Of a stretch of 64,000 nucleotides of DNA, positions 35,330 through 43,421 are shown piece after piece. Each line of letters opens with the position of its first letter. Positions within the stretch are counted from its first letter, which is position 1. Source of the stretch: Gammaproteobacteria bacterium (GTDB taxonomy: Bacteria > Pseudomonadota > Gammaproteobacteria > Acidiferrobacterales > SZUA-150); NCBI GenBank assembly GCA_029880545.1, contig JAOUOD010000003.1:223501-287500 (forward strand), read 5' to 3'. The translations under genes and the position numbers were made by a program. Under the pieces are notes generated by a model. That model was not told the DNA's origin. It saw only the letters and a program-made list of their open reading frames with translations, and made no database searches.

Positions 35330-36476
35330 AACTGACCACCAGTGACGCGTAATTGCCGCCGAAACCAAAATAGTTCAGCAGGTAATGCCCTTGCCTGGCA
35401 GTTATTGCCTGGGCCAGCGGCGATACATCAAGCCTGGCGTCGTACTGGTCATAGCCCGCGGTAGCCGGCAAAAAGCCGGCCTGCAGGCAGCCTGCAAAAC
35501 CGGTCAATTCAACAACGCCGCAGGCGCCCAGAGTGTGCCCGATGTAGCGCTTTATTACGGTGAAGTCCGGTATCTGGTGATGAAATACGCTGTGCATGGC
35601 AGCAGACTCGGCGGTGTCGTTGTCATTACTGCCGGTTCCGTGGGCCTTGATGCCGACAATATCGCTGGCACTGATATCCGCATCGTGCATGGCATTGGTC
35701 ATGACGCGCGCCATGCTGCTGCCATCAGGACTGGCGCTGGTGACGTGGTGAATATCACACAGGTTGGCACCTCCGCGCAGGACCAGTTTGCTATTTATGG
35801 AATCCGCATCCAGCAATACGGCACCGTAGGCTTCGCCGAGTTGTAATCCGCGCCGCCGGGTATCAAATGGATGGCAGCCGTCCGGGTCCAGTAACATCAT
35901 TGAATAAAATCCGCCCAGGGAAATGGCGCTGAAACCTTCTGCGCCGATGACAATGGCGCGCCTGACTTCACCGCGGGCGATCATGTCACGGGCAACGATC
36001 AACGCATTGGCGCTGGAGGAGCAGGCTGTATGGATGGCCAGTACCGGGCCGGTGACGCCAAACTCCCGCGCAATCGGGCCGGTGACATCTGCTGAACTGC
36101 CGGCTTTTCGTTTGCCGGGATCGCTGTAGATATCAAGATGCTTGCGGTACTCGGCTTCACCGACAAACAGGAAGCTGGTGGCACCGAAAATCATGGCACA
36201 GTCGGTAACAGCTTCGTCCGGGTTGAGGCCGGCCTGGACCAGCGCCTGGCGTACGCAGCTCTTTATTATGGCCAGTATGCTGTCGCGGCCTTCGCCAAAG
36301 CGCTGGCGATCAACCTGGTTGGTCTTGATGTTGGCGGCAAAACGAAGATCCAGCGCGGTGAGTGGCGAGATGCCGTCGCGCCCTTCGCGCATCGCATTAA
36401 CGCAGGGTTCCAGCCCCTCGCCGAAACAGGAAACCATGCCCATGCCGGCAATCGGGATAGCTGCTGGACGGGTCAT
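35322..36476 (-). CDS. Beta-ketoacyl-ACP synthase (FabF-like, polyene elongation)
   Basis: Condensing enzyme of 384 residues with the full Cys-His-His triad: C152 in HTACSSSAN, H279 in AHGTGSND and H314 in YIGHTLGACG. It should extend the polyene or the resorcinol acyl chain on the adjacent carrier protein. It is transcribed leftward between the carrier protein gene (6 bases away) and the chain-length-factor-like gene (8-base overlap). It is one of two active FabF-like ketosynthases in the cluster; the other is at 45.8-47.0 kb. Which acts on which chain cannot be told from sequence. Confidence 0.92.
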   Translation of the reverse strand: MTRPAAIPIAGMGMVSCFGEGLEPCVNAMREGRDGISPLTALDLRFAANIKTNQVDRQRFGEGRDSILAIIKSCVRQALVQAGLNPDEAVTDCAMIFGATSFLFVGEAEYRKHLDIYSDPGKRKAGSSADVTGPIAREFGVTGPVLAIHTACSSSANALIVARDMIARGEVRRAIVIGAEGFSAISLGGFYSMMLLDPDGCHPFDTRRRGLQLGEAYGAVLLDADSINSKLVLRGGANLCDIHHVTSASPDGSSMARVMTNAMHDADISASDIVGIKAHGTGSNDNDTAESAAMHSVFHHQIPDFTVIKRYIGHTLGACGVVELTGFAGCLQAGFLPATAGYDQYDARLDVSPLAQAITARQGHYLLNYFGFGGNYASLVVSYD

Positions 36477-36482
36477 GCTGTG

Positions 36483-36755
36483 TCAGTCGCCGGGCTGGAT
36501 GAAGTCGGCAAGGGTGTTGATATTTTTCATCACCCGCCGTGCATGCTTGCTGTCATCAATGCGAATATTGAATTCATTCATGATAGCAACATTGATCTGC
36601 AATACATCAAGAGAGTCGAGGCCGACATCGGAGCGCTGGCCGATCAGTGAATCGGTATCACCAATACTGGCGGGATCGATATCCTTGTTGCAGGCCTGAA
36701 TAATCATTTGTTTCAGCTTGGTCTTCAATGCATCGTCTTGCGAGCCGGCTGGCAT
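36483..36755 (-). CDS. Second acyl carrier protein of the cluster
   Basis: A 90-residue acyl carrier protein. The phosphopantetheine site is S48 in VGLDSLDVLQINVA. It precedes the active ketosynthase on the minus strand by 6 bases and follows the ABC permease gene by 33 bases. Compared with the carrier at 26.8-27.0 kb it has a longer, more basic N terminus, so the two probably serve different chains or steps. Confidence 0.92.
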   Translation of the reverse strand: MPAGSQDDALKTKLKQMIIQACNKDIDPASIGDTDSLIGQRSDVGLDSLDVLQINVAIMNEFNIRIDDSKHARRVMKNINTLADFIQPGD

Positions 36756-36788
36756 GTCTGTAAATCCTCTTTGACATTAATCCGCACA

Positions 36789-38078
36789 TCAGCCGTGGCG
36801 GAGTCTGTAATTAAATCTCTGTACGCCGATGAACAGGCATATTGCCCCAAGCGCTACCAGTGCACCAGCCTTGTCCAGTATGCCGATAGTGTCGGCGCCG
36901 CGAACAAAAATATCCACGTATCCATCCAGTGCCCAGGATAGTGGTGAAATCACCGTAAGCTCCTGCATTGCCGGCGGCATAACCATCTTCGGTACCATGA
37001 TACCGCCCAGTGCCGCCAGTACCAGCACCGAGGTGGCGCCGAAAATGGTGGCTTGCTCGGGTGTTCGGGCAAAGGCCGCTACCAGCAGGCCGTAGCCTAC
37101 TGCGGCCAGGCTGACACAAATGGAAAGCACGGCAATCGCTTGCGGGTGTGGTCCCAGCTCCAGTTGTTCGCCACCAAGCAAGGGCAAGACCACAACCCCT
37201 TCGAGCAGGATCAGTGCAATCTGTATCTGGTTGATCACGAAGTAGGGCACGATCTTGCCCATCAGGATCATGCTGGTAGGCGCTGCCATCACTTGCAATC
37301 GTGTCAGGCTGCCTTCCTGGTGTTCACGCGCCAGGGTGCTGGCCAATGGTATCACCAGGAAAAACATCGCCAACAGCCCCCATCCCGGTGCGTTCACCTG
37401 CACCGACGTCGGGGTCGGGCCGGTGGACGGGCTTTTGTCGGAGCCCAGGTAAGGGTCCGTGACCTCGGCAAACAGCGAGGCTTGCTTGGGTGGCTTCGGG
37501 ATGGGCACGCTGCTCATGGCGGCAACGCGATCACGAAACTTGGAAAATGCCTGAAGCATCAACCGGGTTTCAATGCCCTGGAGTACACGGTTGATGATGG
37601 AGGCCACCAGGCTGCGGTAATCACCGCGTACTGCCGGATCGGCGAACATGCGAATGGCAATTTCATCCACGCGCGTCTGGCCACTACCGGTGCTGAGTTT
37701 CAGCTCCTGTTCGGCGCGACGGATGGCAAGTTGTGTCGAATTTTCGGGGATGTAGATAGCGAACTGAATATCGCCCGCGGTAACACGTTTTTGCAGCTCG
37801 GTTTCGTTGAGCTCGTCGTCGTGGCGCACGACAAAGCTGGCGCTGGCTGCAAAAGCTTCGGTCAGCCGCTCCCCGGTTTCGCCCTTGTCTTTATCAATAA
37901 TGATAATTTCGAATTTGATACCGCCCTGTTCGCGAAATGCATCCTGCAGTGCCAGTGACATGATCAATACGAAAATGGATGGCATGATAAACAGGATAGC
38001 CAGGGCCTCGCGGTCACGCAGGATCAGTTTGGTTTCCTTGATGACCGCAGCCAGGAGTTGGGATAACCAGGTAGACAT
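36789..38078 (-). CDS. ABC-2 type transporter permease
   Basis: Membrane component of an ABC exporter, 429 residues. One hydrophobic helix at about 27-45 is followed by a large periplasmic domain (about 55-235) and then five helices between about 240 and 425, the YhiH/YhhJ-like ABC-2 topology. The partner ATPase gene lies just upstream on the same strand (28 bases). The pair leads the leftward unit of carrier protein and ketosynthases, so it may export or position the pigment or its precursors. ABC-2 pairs are also known in flexirubin-type clusters. The substrate is not known. Confidence 0.9.
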   Translation of the reverse strand: MSTWLSQLLAAVIKETKLILRDREALAILFIMPSIFVLIMSLALQDAFREQGGIKFEIIIIDKDKGETGERLTEAFAASASFVVRHDDELNETELQKRVTAGDIQFAIYIPENSTQLAIRRAEQELKLSTGSGQTRVDEIAIRMFADPAVRGDYRSLVASIINRVLQGIETRLMLQAFSKFRDRVAAMSSVPIPKPPKQASLFAEVTDPYLGSDKSPSTGPTPTSVQVNAPGWGLLAMFFLVIPLASTLAREHQEGSLTRLQVMAAPTSMILMGKIVPYFVINQIQIALILLEGVVVLPLLGGEQLELGPHPQAIAVLSICVSLAAVGYGLLVAAFARTPEQATIFGATSVLVLAALGGIMVPKMVMPPAMQELTVISPLSWALDGYVDIFVRGADTIGILDKAGALVALGAICLFIGVQRFNYRLRHG

Positions 38079-38106
38079 GGAATGTTTGCCTCTTTTGACC
38101 GGTTAT

Positions 38107-39093
38107 TCAATCACGCAGGCTGGTGCCGGTGATTTGCAGGAAAACCTGCTCCAGGTTCATCACGCCCACGGAAAGCGATAGCGCCTCAATCCCGTGTGCC
38201 GCCAGCACTTCCATTGCCTTGCCAAGGAGCTCCAGCGGTTCCGTTGCGGTGATGGACAGCTGCTGGGAGACGCATTGAACAGCGCGCACTCCGGGCAGTT
38301 GAGCCAGGGCGCGGATTACGGGCGCGTCAGTGGCCAGTGCCACCGCGATGCGCATGTGCACGGTATCGCCGTTACGTCCCGTCAGCAGGTCGTTGAGCGC
38401 GCCAATCGCGATGATTTCACCCTGGTCCATGATGGCGACACGATGGCAGAGTTGCTCGACTTCTTCCATGTAATGGGTGGTGTAAACGATTGTCATTCCA
38501 GCGTCATTCAAATGGCGCAGGCTTTCAAATATAAAATTCCGTGACTGGGGGTCGATGCCCACGGTGGGTTCGTCCAGGATCAGTAACTCGGGCTCGTGCA
38601 GCAGTCCGATGGCCAGGTTCAGTCGACGCTTTAGTCCCCCGGAATACGTTGCGGCGCGGCGATCGGAATAGTTTTGCAGTCTCGCAATATCGAGACAGGC
38701 GTCAATGCGTCGGTTGAGTTCGGCGCCTTGCAGTCCTTGCATGCTGCCGAAGAATGCCAGGTTTTCCCTTCCGGTGAGGTTTTGATACAGCGCCAGTTCC
38801 TGGGGAACAAGTCCAATCAGTTGTTTGGCGGCCGCTGCAGCATGGCGAAAGTCCTGGCCCTTGATTTCAATTCGACCGCTGTCGGGCTGGCGCAATCCGC
38901 ATAACATGGAAAGCAGGGTGGTTTTGCCGGCGCCGTTGGGGCCGAGCAAACCAAAGAATTCGCCCCGGGCAACGTCCAGCGACACGCCATTAACTGCCGC
39001 CCGGTCAGTACCTGGGTACTGTTTGACGAGGTCGGCAAGTCTGACCATCGGGCTCGGGGATACATCGGTCCGGGCGAAATCAGTCTGTGACAT
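38107..39093 (-). CDS. ABC transporter ATP-binding protein
   Basis: ATPase partner of the adjacent ABC-2 permease, 328 residues. The Walker A motif GPNGAGKTT is at 51-59, the signature YSGGLKRRL about 147-155, Walker B LLILDEPTVGID near 168-179, and the H-loop in YTTHYMEE. A C-terminal extension of about 100 residues resembles the DUF4162-type tail of drug and pigment exporters. It is the first gene of the leftward unit and is divergent from the flavoprotein gene at 39.3 kb, with a 202-base shared promoter space. Confidence 0.95.
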   Translation of the reverse strand: MSQTDFARTDVSPSPMVRLADLVKQYPGTDRAAVNGVSLDVARGEFFGLLGPNGAGKTTLLSMLCGLRQPDSGRIEIKGQDFRHAAAAAKQLIGLVPQELALYQNLTGRENLAFFGSMQGLQGAELNRRIDACLDIARLQNYSDRRAATYSGGLKRRLNLAIGLLHEPELLILDEPTVGIDPQSRNFIFESLRHLNDAGMTIVYTTHYMEEVEQLCHRVAIMDQGEIIAIGALNDLLTGRNGDTVHMRIAVALATDAPVIRALAQLPGVRAVQCVSQQLSITATEPLELLGKAMEVLAAHGIEALSLSVGVMNLEQVFLQITGTSLRD

Positions 39094-39295
39094 AAGGTGT
39101 TCTGGCGATTCAGCTGGCTGTTTTTATGTGGCCAGAGAATACCAGTTTGTTCGCTGGTTGCCTAAATCATTGGATCACTTGCAGTCAGGTGGACAAATTC
39201 GGGATAATTCGCGGCCTGACGCCGGCGGGTACTGCCGATCAGGCTGTATAGTCAGCCGGCGCGAATCCGCAGTTTTGCATTTCGGGTGTAGTGAT

Positions 39296-40612
39296 ATGAA
39301 TCAAAAAAGCAAATCCCAGGCTATCAGCGTAGATGTCGCCGTTATTGGCGCCGGCCCTGGCGGTACTGCCGCCGCCTGCTACCTGGCGCGTGAAGGCCTG
39401 AACGTCGCGGTTTTCGAGCGCGATCCGTTTCCACGTTTCCGCATTGGCGAATCGTTGTTGCCGCACAATATGCCGATCTTCAAGGAACTGGGTGTGGCCG
39501 AGGAAATGGAAAAGCGATTTATCCGCAAGTATGGCGCTCACTTTGCTGATCGAACCGGCAATCGTCGTTCGCGCTATCCTTTTGCCACAGCCATAGACAA
39601 GACTTATCCCTATGCTTACGAAGTGGAGCGTGCCGAGTTCGATCAGGTATTGCTGGACAAGGCTGTTGAAGATGGCGCAAAAATCTATATGGGCTGGACA
39701 GTTCGCGAAGTCCTGTTTGACGGTGACCAGGCAGTTGGCCTAAAGGCAGTAAATAACGAGTCCGGGGAAGAGCTGACAGTCAATTGCCCGATGCTGGTTG
39801 ATGCATCAGGGCACAGCTCGCTGGTCAATCGCACCCGGGGCAACAAGCACAAGAGTGTTCTGCGTACACGCGCCGCGTTCTTCTCTCATTTCGAAGACGC
39901 TTACCGCGAACAGGGCGATCAGGAAGGCGATATCCAGATTGTTGCTTTCCGATACGGATGGTTCTGGATGATTCCGTTCAAGGGTAATACCACCAGTATC
40001 GGTGCCGTGGTCAATGAAAAGTTCCTGTCTGAACGCACCAAGGATGAGGATGCGGAAGCATCCATGTGGCGTGCTATCAATGATACGCCGTTTGTTGCCA
40101 ACCGCGTCAAGAATGCCAAACAAAAGTGGCCGGCCAAGACCATTGGCAACTATTCTTATGGCTCGACCAGCTATGCCGGTAATGGCTATGTCACTATCGG
40201 TGACGCTGGTGCATTCCTTGACCCGGTGTTTTCGTCAGGCGTATTCCTGACCATGAAGTCTGCACAACTGGCAAGTGTGGCTATCCAGCAGGCTTTCAAG
40301 GAAAAGGATTTTTCGCGCAAGCATTTTATCAGCTATGAAAAGCGTATTCGTGACGGCCAGGCTATTTTTCTGAAGTTTATCCAGGGCTGGTACGACCCGG
40401 CATTCCTGGACCTGTTCTTCTTTCCCAGCAATATCCTGGGCATTCGCACTGCCATTGTTACCGTACTGGCGGCCGACCTGTTTAATCCGAAGTACCTGTG
40501 GAGTCTCAAGCTGCGTATTCGCCTGATGTTTGTGTTTACGGCGATTCACCGCCTGCGGCTGAAGTTGTTCCGTCGCGGCTCCCGGTCATTGATCCAGCAG
40601 CAACCGGTCTGA
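39296..40612 (+). CDS. FAD-dependent halogenase/monooxygenase-like protein
   Basis: Flavoprotein of 438 residues. The FAD Rossmann motif GAGPGGTAAACYL is at 18-30, and a second FAD motif GDAGAFLDP lies at 302-310. Two features of FADH2-dependent halogenases are present: W222-x-W224-x-I-P (WFWMIP) and Lys78 in RKYGAHF, near the position of the essential Lys of PrnA-type enzymes. It could add a halogen or hydroxyl group to the aromatic head, as seen in brominated xanthomonadins and chlorinated flexirubins. A plain geranylgeranyl-reductase-like oxidoreductase is the alternative. ATG at 39296 is chosen because the frame upstream overlaps the divergent gene. Confidence 0.8.
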   Translation: MNQKSKSQAISVDVAVIGAGPGGTAAACYLAREGLNVAVFERDPFPRFRIGESLLPHNMPIFKELGVAEEMEKRFIRKYGAHFADRTGNRRSRYPFATAIDKTYPYAYEVERAEFDQVLLDKAVEDGAKIYMGWTVREVLFDGDQAVGLKAVNNESGEELTVNCPMLVDASGHSSLVNRTRGNKHKSVLRTRAAFFSHFEDAYREQGDQEGDIQIVAFRYGWFWMIPFKGNTTSIGAVVNEKFLSERTKDEDAEASMWRAINDTPFVANRVKNAKQKWPAKTIGNYSYGSTSYAGNGYVTIGDAGAFLDPVFSSGVFLTMKSAQLASVAIQQAFKEKDFSRKHFISYEKRIRDGQAIFLKFIQGWYDPAFLDLFFFPSNILGIRTAIVTVLAADLFNPKYLWSLKLRIRLMFVFTAIHRLRLKLFRRGSRSLIQQQPV

Positions 40613-40618
40613 TTCGTT

Positions 40619-40900
40619 GTGATTATTGCCGCAGATCATCCGTCGCTGGCAGGCCACTTTCCTGGAAACCCGATAGTTCCGGGTGTGGTACTGCTGGATG
40701 AAGTTATCGCGGCACTGGCGGCGTTTGTCGATGGTGCGCCGGTTGTTACAGCAATGCCGAATATAAAATTTGTTTCACCGTTGTTGCCGGATCGGGAATT
40801 CAGTATCGACTTTGAACAGAAAAAGGATGATCTGGTCAATTTTTCCATGACTGCCGGTGACAGCGTGATCGTTACCGGGAGCATGCGTTACACCCTGTAG
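40619..40900 (+). CDS. Hot-dog fold dehydratase (FabA/FabZ-like)
   Basis: A 93-residue hot-dog protein. The HFPGNPIVPGVVLLDEV segment (about 13-29) matches the active-site helix region of FabZ/FabA-type 3-hydroxyacyl-ACP dehydratases, with His in GHFPG. It is shorter than FabZ (about 145) and lacks some C-terminal strands, which fits the small ApeI-type dehydratases of aryl-polyene clusters. Start is GTG at 40619, only 6 bases after the flavoprotein stop and in the same frame as that gene; no good ribosome site is seen, so translation may depend on the upstream gene. Confidence 0.82.
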   Translation: MIIAADHPSLAGHFPGNPIVPGVVLLDEVIAALAAFVDGAPVVTAMPNIKFVSPLLPDREFSIDFEQKKDDLVNFSMTAGDSVIVTGSMRYTL

Positions 40901-40933
40901 TGCTTGAATCTCTTTTGCCAGGCGGATCAACAA

Positions 40934-41881
40934 GTGACTAACCAGGCATGGCTGCAACATAAAGAGCGGGGCAACCTTCTTGGTCTTGTATTGATCGCAA
41001 CCATTGCGCGCGTATTCGGGCGCCGTCTTACGAGTTTGTTGCTGCATCCTATTTGTCTGTACTTCCTGCTGTTCCATCCAAAGGCGGTAGCGGCTTCACG
41101 CGGCTACCTCGCACGTGTCCTGGACGTACGACCCGGCCTTCGCCATGTTTATCGTCATCTTTTCACTTATGCGCAAACGCTGCTCGACCGGGTTTACCTG
41201 TATACCGGTACGCTTGATGTATTGCAGATTCGTCGTTGCGGTGATGAAGTGAACAAGAAGATGAAGCAGGAGGGTACCGGCGCATTGTACATCAGTGCCC
41301 ACATGGGCAGTTTCGATGCGGCGCAGATTTTTGGCAGCGATGATCTCGACCTGCCGATACATATGATGATGTACGAGGACAATGCCGAGAACTTTCGCCG
41401 GATCCGGGACTCGTTGTCAAAAGGCAAACAGATCCCGGTTATTCCCCTGGGTTACCCGGACACCATGATTCGCGCCAAGCAGGTGGTCGATAACGGTGAG
41501 GCGGTGGCGATCCTGGGAGATCGAACTTTTGGCACTGATGCCGGCATCGTCGTGCCATTCATGGGTGGCAGCGCGCGCTTCCCGCTTGGGCCGTTCATGG
41601 CTGCAGCCGTGTTGAAAGCGCCATTGATTCTCTTTATTGTGTTGTATCGGGGCGGCAATCTTTACGAGGGCCACTTTGAACTACTGGCGGAAAATATTGA
41701 CCTGCCGCGCAAGAATCGTGAGCAGGGTGTCAGGCAGCTGGTCGAACTGTACGCGCGACGGCTTGAATACTACTGTCGAATGGAGCCGTACAACTGGTTC
41801 AACTTCTATGAGTTCTGGGTTGATGACAGCGACGATAATGCCGTCATCGGTAGCGGCAAGGATACGGCAAGGTCAACCTGA
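40934..41881 (+). CDS. LpxL/HtrB-like acyltransferase 1
   Basis: Lysophospholipid-acyltransferase-fold protein, 315 residues, with the HxxxxD motif AHMGSFD and a typical MMYEDN and GDRTFG block. It belongs to the lipid A acyltransferase group often found in aryl-polyene clusters (ApeD-like), thought to attach the polyene to a lipid carrier. The GTG start at 40934 is chosen because AGGCGGA lies upstream and because the next gene, its paralogue, starts with the same AWLQ(H/Q)KERG sequence; a TTG at 40904 would add ten residues. It is followed after 7 bases by the second copy. Confidence 0.88.
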   Translation: MTNQAWLQHKERGNLLGLVLIATIARVFGRRLTSLLLHPICLYFLLFHPKAVAASRGYLARVLDVRPGLRHVYRHLFTYAQTLLDRVYLYTGTLDVLQIRRCGDEVNKKMKQEGTGALYISAHMGSFDAAQIFGSDDLDLPIHMMMYEDNAENFRRIRDSLSKGKQIPVIPLGYPDTMIRAKQVVDNGEAVAILGDRTFGTDAGIVVPFMGGSARFPLGPFMAAAVLKAPLILFIVLYRGGNLYEGHFELLAENIDLPRKNREQGVRQLVELYARRLEYYCRMEPYNWFNFYEFWVDDSDDNAVIGSGKDTARST

Positions 41882-41888
41882 GAGATAA

Positions 41889-42797
41889 ATGAAACAGGCC
41901 TGGTTACAACAAAAGGAGCGTGGCAGTGTAACAGGTTTGGTCATTGCGTCATGGCTGGCGCGCATTCTGGGTCGCCGTTTTTGTCGTGCCATACTGCATC
42001 CGGTCTGCCTGTATTTTGTATTGTTTGCGCCGGCTGCCCGCCGGGCATCAGTTTCCTATCTTGATCGTGCCCTGACCCTGGCGGTAGGCCGGCGCGCGCG
42101 GTGGCGTCATGTTTATCGTCACCTGTATTGTTTTGCTTCCACCATTCTTGATCGTTTCTACTTTCTCGTTGGCGCCATGCGTTATTTCGAAATCAACAAG
42201 TATGGCCTTGATGTTTTGCGCGATACACTAGATCGTCATGGCGCCTGCGTTTTTCTTGGCGCGCATGTTGGCAGCTTTGAGCTGTTGCGTGTTGGCGGCG
42301 CCCGCAACTGGAGCCTGACCCTGAACGTGTTGATGTACGAGGACAATGCACAGAAGATGCAGTCGGTGCTGACGCGCTTTGGCCAGGGCGTCACCCTGAA
42401 GATATTGCCTGTCGGCGGACTGGACACACCCATGCGCGCAAAGGCCTGCATTGACAAGGGTGAATCCATTGCCATTCTTGCTGATCGGGACCTGGGTGAC
42501 GGACGAATGATCGAGGTACCGTTTCTTGGTGGTCCGGCCAATTTCCCGGCCGGACCATTTTTGCTGGCAGCGGCGTTAAAACTCCCTGTTGTACTGGCTT
42601 TGGGTCTTTATGATGGCGGTAACCGGTACGAAGAGCGTTTTGAGCTGTTTTCCGCGGAACTGGAACTGCCGCGCGGACAGCGCGAGCAGAAGCTTAAGGA
42701 AGTTGTTGGCCAATACGCGCAACGATTGGAGTATTATGTGCGTCGCCACCCTTATAACTGGTTTAATTTTTATGACTTCTGGAAAAAAGAACATTAG
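41889..42797 (+). CDS. LpxL/HtrB-like acyltransferase 2 (paralogue)
   Basis: Second acyltransferase of the same family, 302 residues, with AHVGSFE as the HxxxxD/E motif, LMYEDNA and LADRDLGDG. It starts KQAWLQQKERGSVTGL, close to copy 1, and ends in the same HPYNWFNFYDFW pattern, so the pair arose by tandem duplication. Copy 1 has Asp, copy 2 has Glu at the catalytic acid position. Two copies suggest two acylation events or two acceptors. It overlaps the LolA-like gene by 26 bases. Confidence 0.88.
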   Translation: MKQAWLQQKERGSVTGLVIASWLARILGRRFCRAILHPVCLYFVLFAPAARRASVSYLDRALTLAVGRRARWRHVYRHLYCFASTILDRFYFLVGAMRYFEINKYGLDVLRDTLDRHGACVFLGAHVGSFELLRVGGARNWSLTLNVLMYEDNAQKMQSVLTRFGQGVTLKILPVGGLDTPMRAKACIDKGESIAILADRDLGDGRMIEVPFLGGPANFPAGPFLLAAALKLPVVLALGLYDGGNRYEERFELFSAELELPRGQREQKLKEVVGQYAQRLEYYVRRHPYNWFNFYDFWKKEH

Positions 42798-43410
42798 CAA
42801 GCGGCATGCAGCTGTAATGCTTGCCGCCACATTGATTGTGCTGGCCGCCCCGGGAAAGGCTGTTTATGCCGGCCTGACAGTTGACCAGCTCATGCAGAAG
42901 CTGGCAGCCGTGAAGTCATCGGAAGCCAGGTTTGCTGAAACCCGCCACAGCCAGTTCCTGGAAAAACCGATGAAGCTGTCCGGCAAGTTGATTTATGAGG
43001 CGCCCGACACGCTTATCAAGCAAACGACGCGACCGCTGAATGAAACCTTTACCATCAAGGGGCAGCGGCTTGTTGTTGAGCGTATGCAGGAAGGGAAAAA
43101 GCTGCAGCACGAAGTTGGCCTGCATGACTTCCCGGCGCTGGCGCCGGTGGTACTCGGGCTCAGGTCGGTACTGGCAGGCGACCTGAAAACGCTGGAGAAA
43201 TACTACGATGTCACGATTCAGGGTAGTGAACAGGATTGGACGCTGAGACTGAAACCCAGGCGGCACGGTTTTGAAGAAGACGACTGGCTTAAGGATGTGG
43301 TCAAGCTGGTTACCATGCGGGGCCAGGGTGTCTTGCTCAGCCAGGTGGAAATAATTGAACCATCAGGAGACAAAAGCGTCACGCTTATCACCCATCCTGA
43401 CCGCAGGTAA
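42772..43410 (+). CDS. LolA-like outer membrane lipoprotein carrier protein
   Basis: Periplasmic protein of 212 residues with a signal peptide (about 10-34, hydrophobic stretch MLAATLIVLAAPGKAVYA) and the LolA fold start LTVDQLMQKLAAVKSSEARFAETRHSQ. LolA-like proteins carry hydrophobic cargo across the periplasm, and paralogues occur in aryl-polyene clusters. The ATG at 42772 lies inside the previous gene; the frame is open further upstream, but only this start gives a signal peptide. It is followed by an MMPL exporter after 11 bases, so the two are likely partners in moving the pigment outward. Confidence 0.82.
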   Translation: MTSGKKNISKRHAAVMLAATLIVLAAPGKAVYAGLTVDQLMQKLAAVKSSEARFAETRHSQFLEKPMKLSGKLIYEAPDTLIKQTTRPLNETFTIKGQRLVVERMQEGKKLQHEVGLHDFPALAPVVLGLRSVLAGDLKTLEKYYDVTIQGSEQDWTLRLKPRRHGFEEDDWLKDVVKLVTMRGQGVLLSQVEIIEPSGDKSVTLITHPDRR

Positions 43411-43421
43411 CGGATGTAATC

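Noticed and set aside
39094..39295. TTGCAG/GATAAT promoter pair in the divergent spacer
   Set aside because: The -35 matches at only three of six positions with an 18-base gap; the spacer surely holds promoters, but I cannot fix them by eye.
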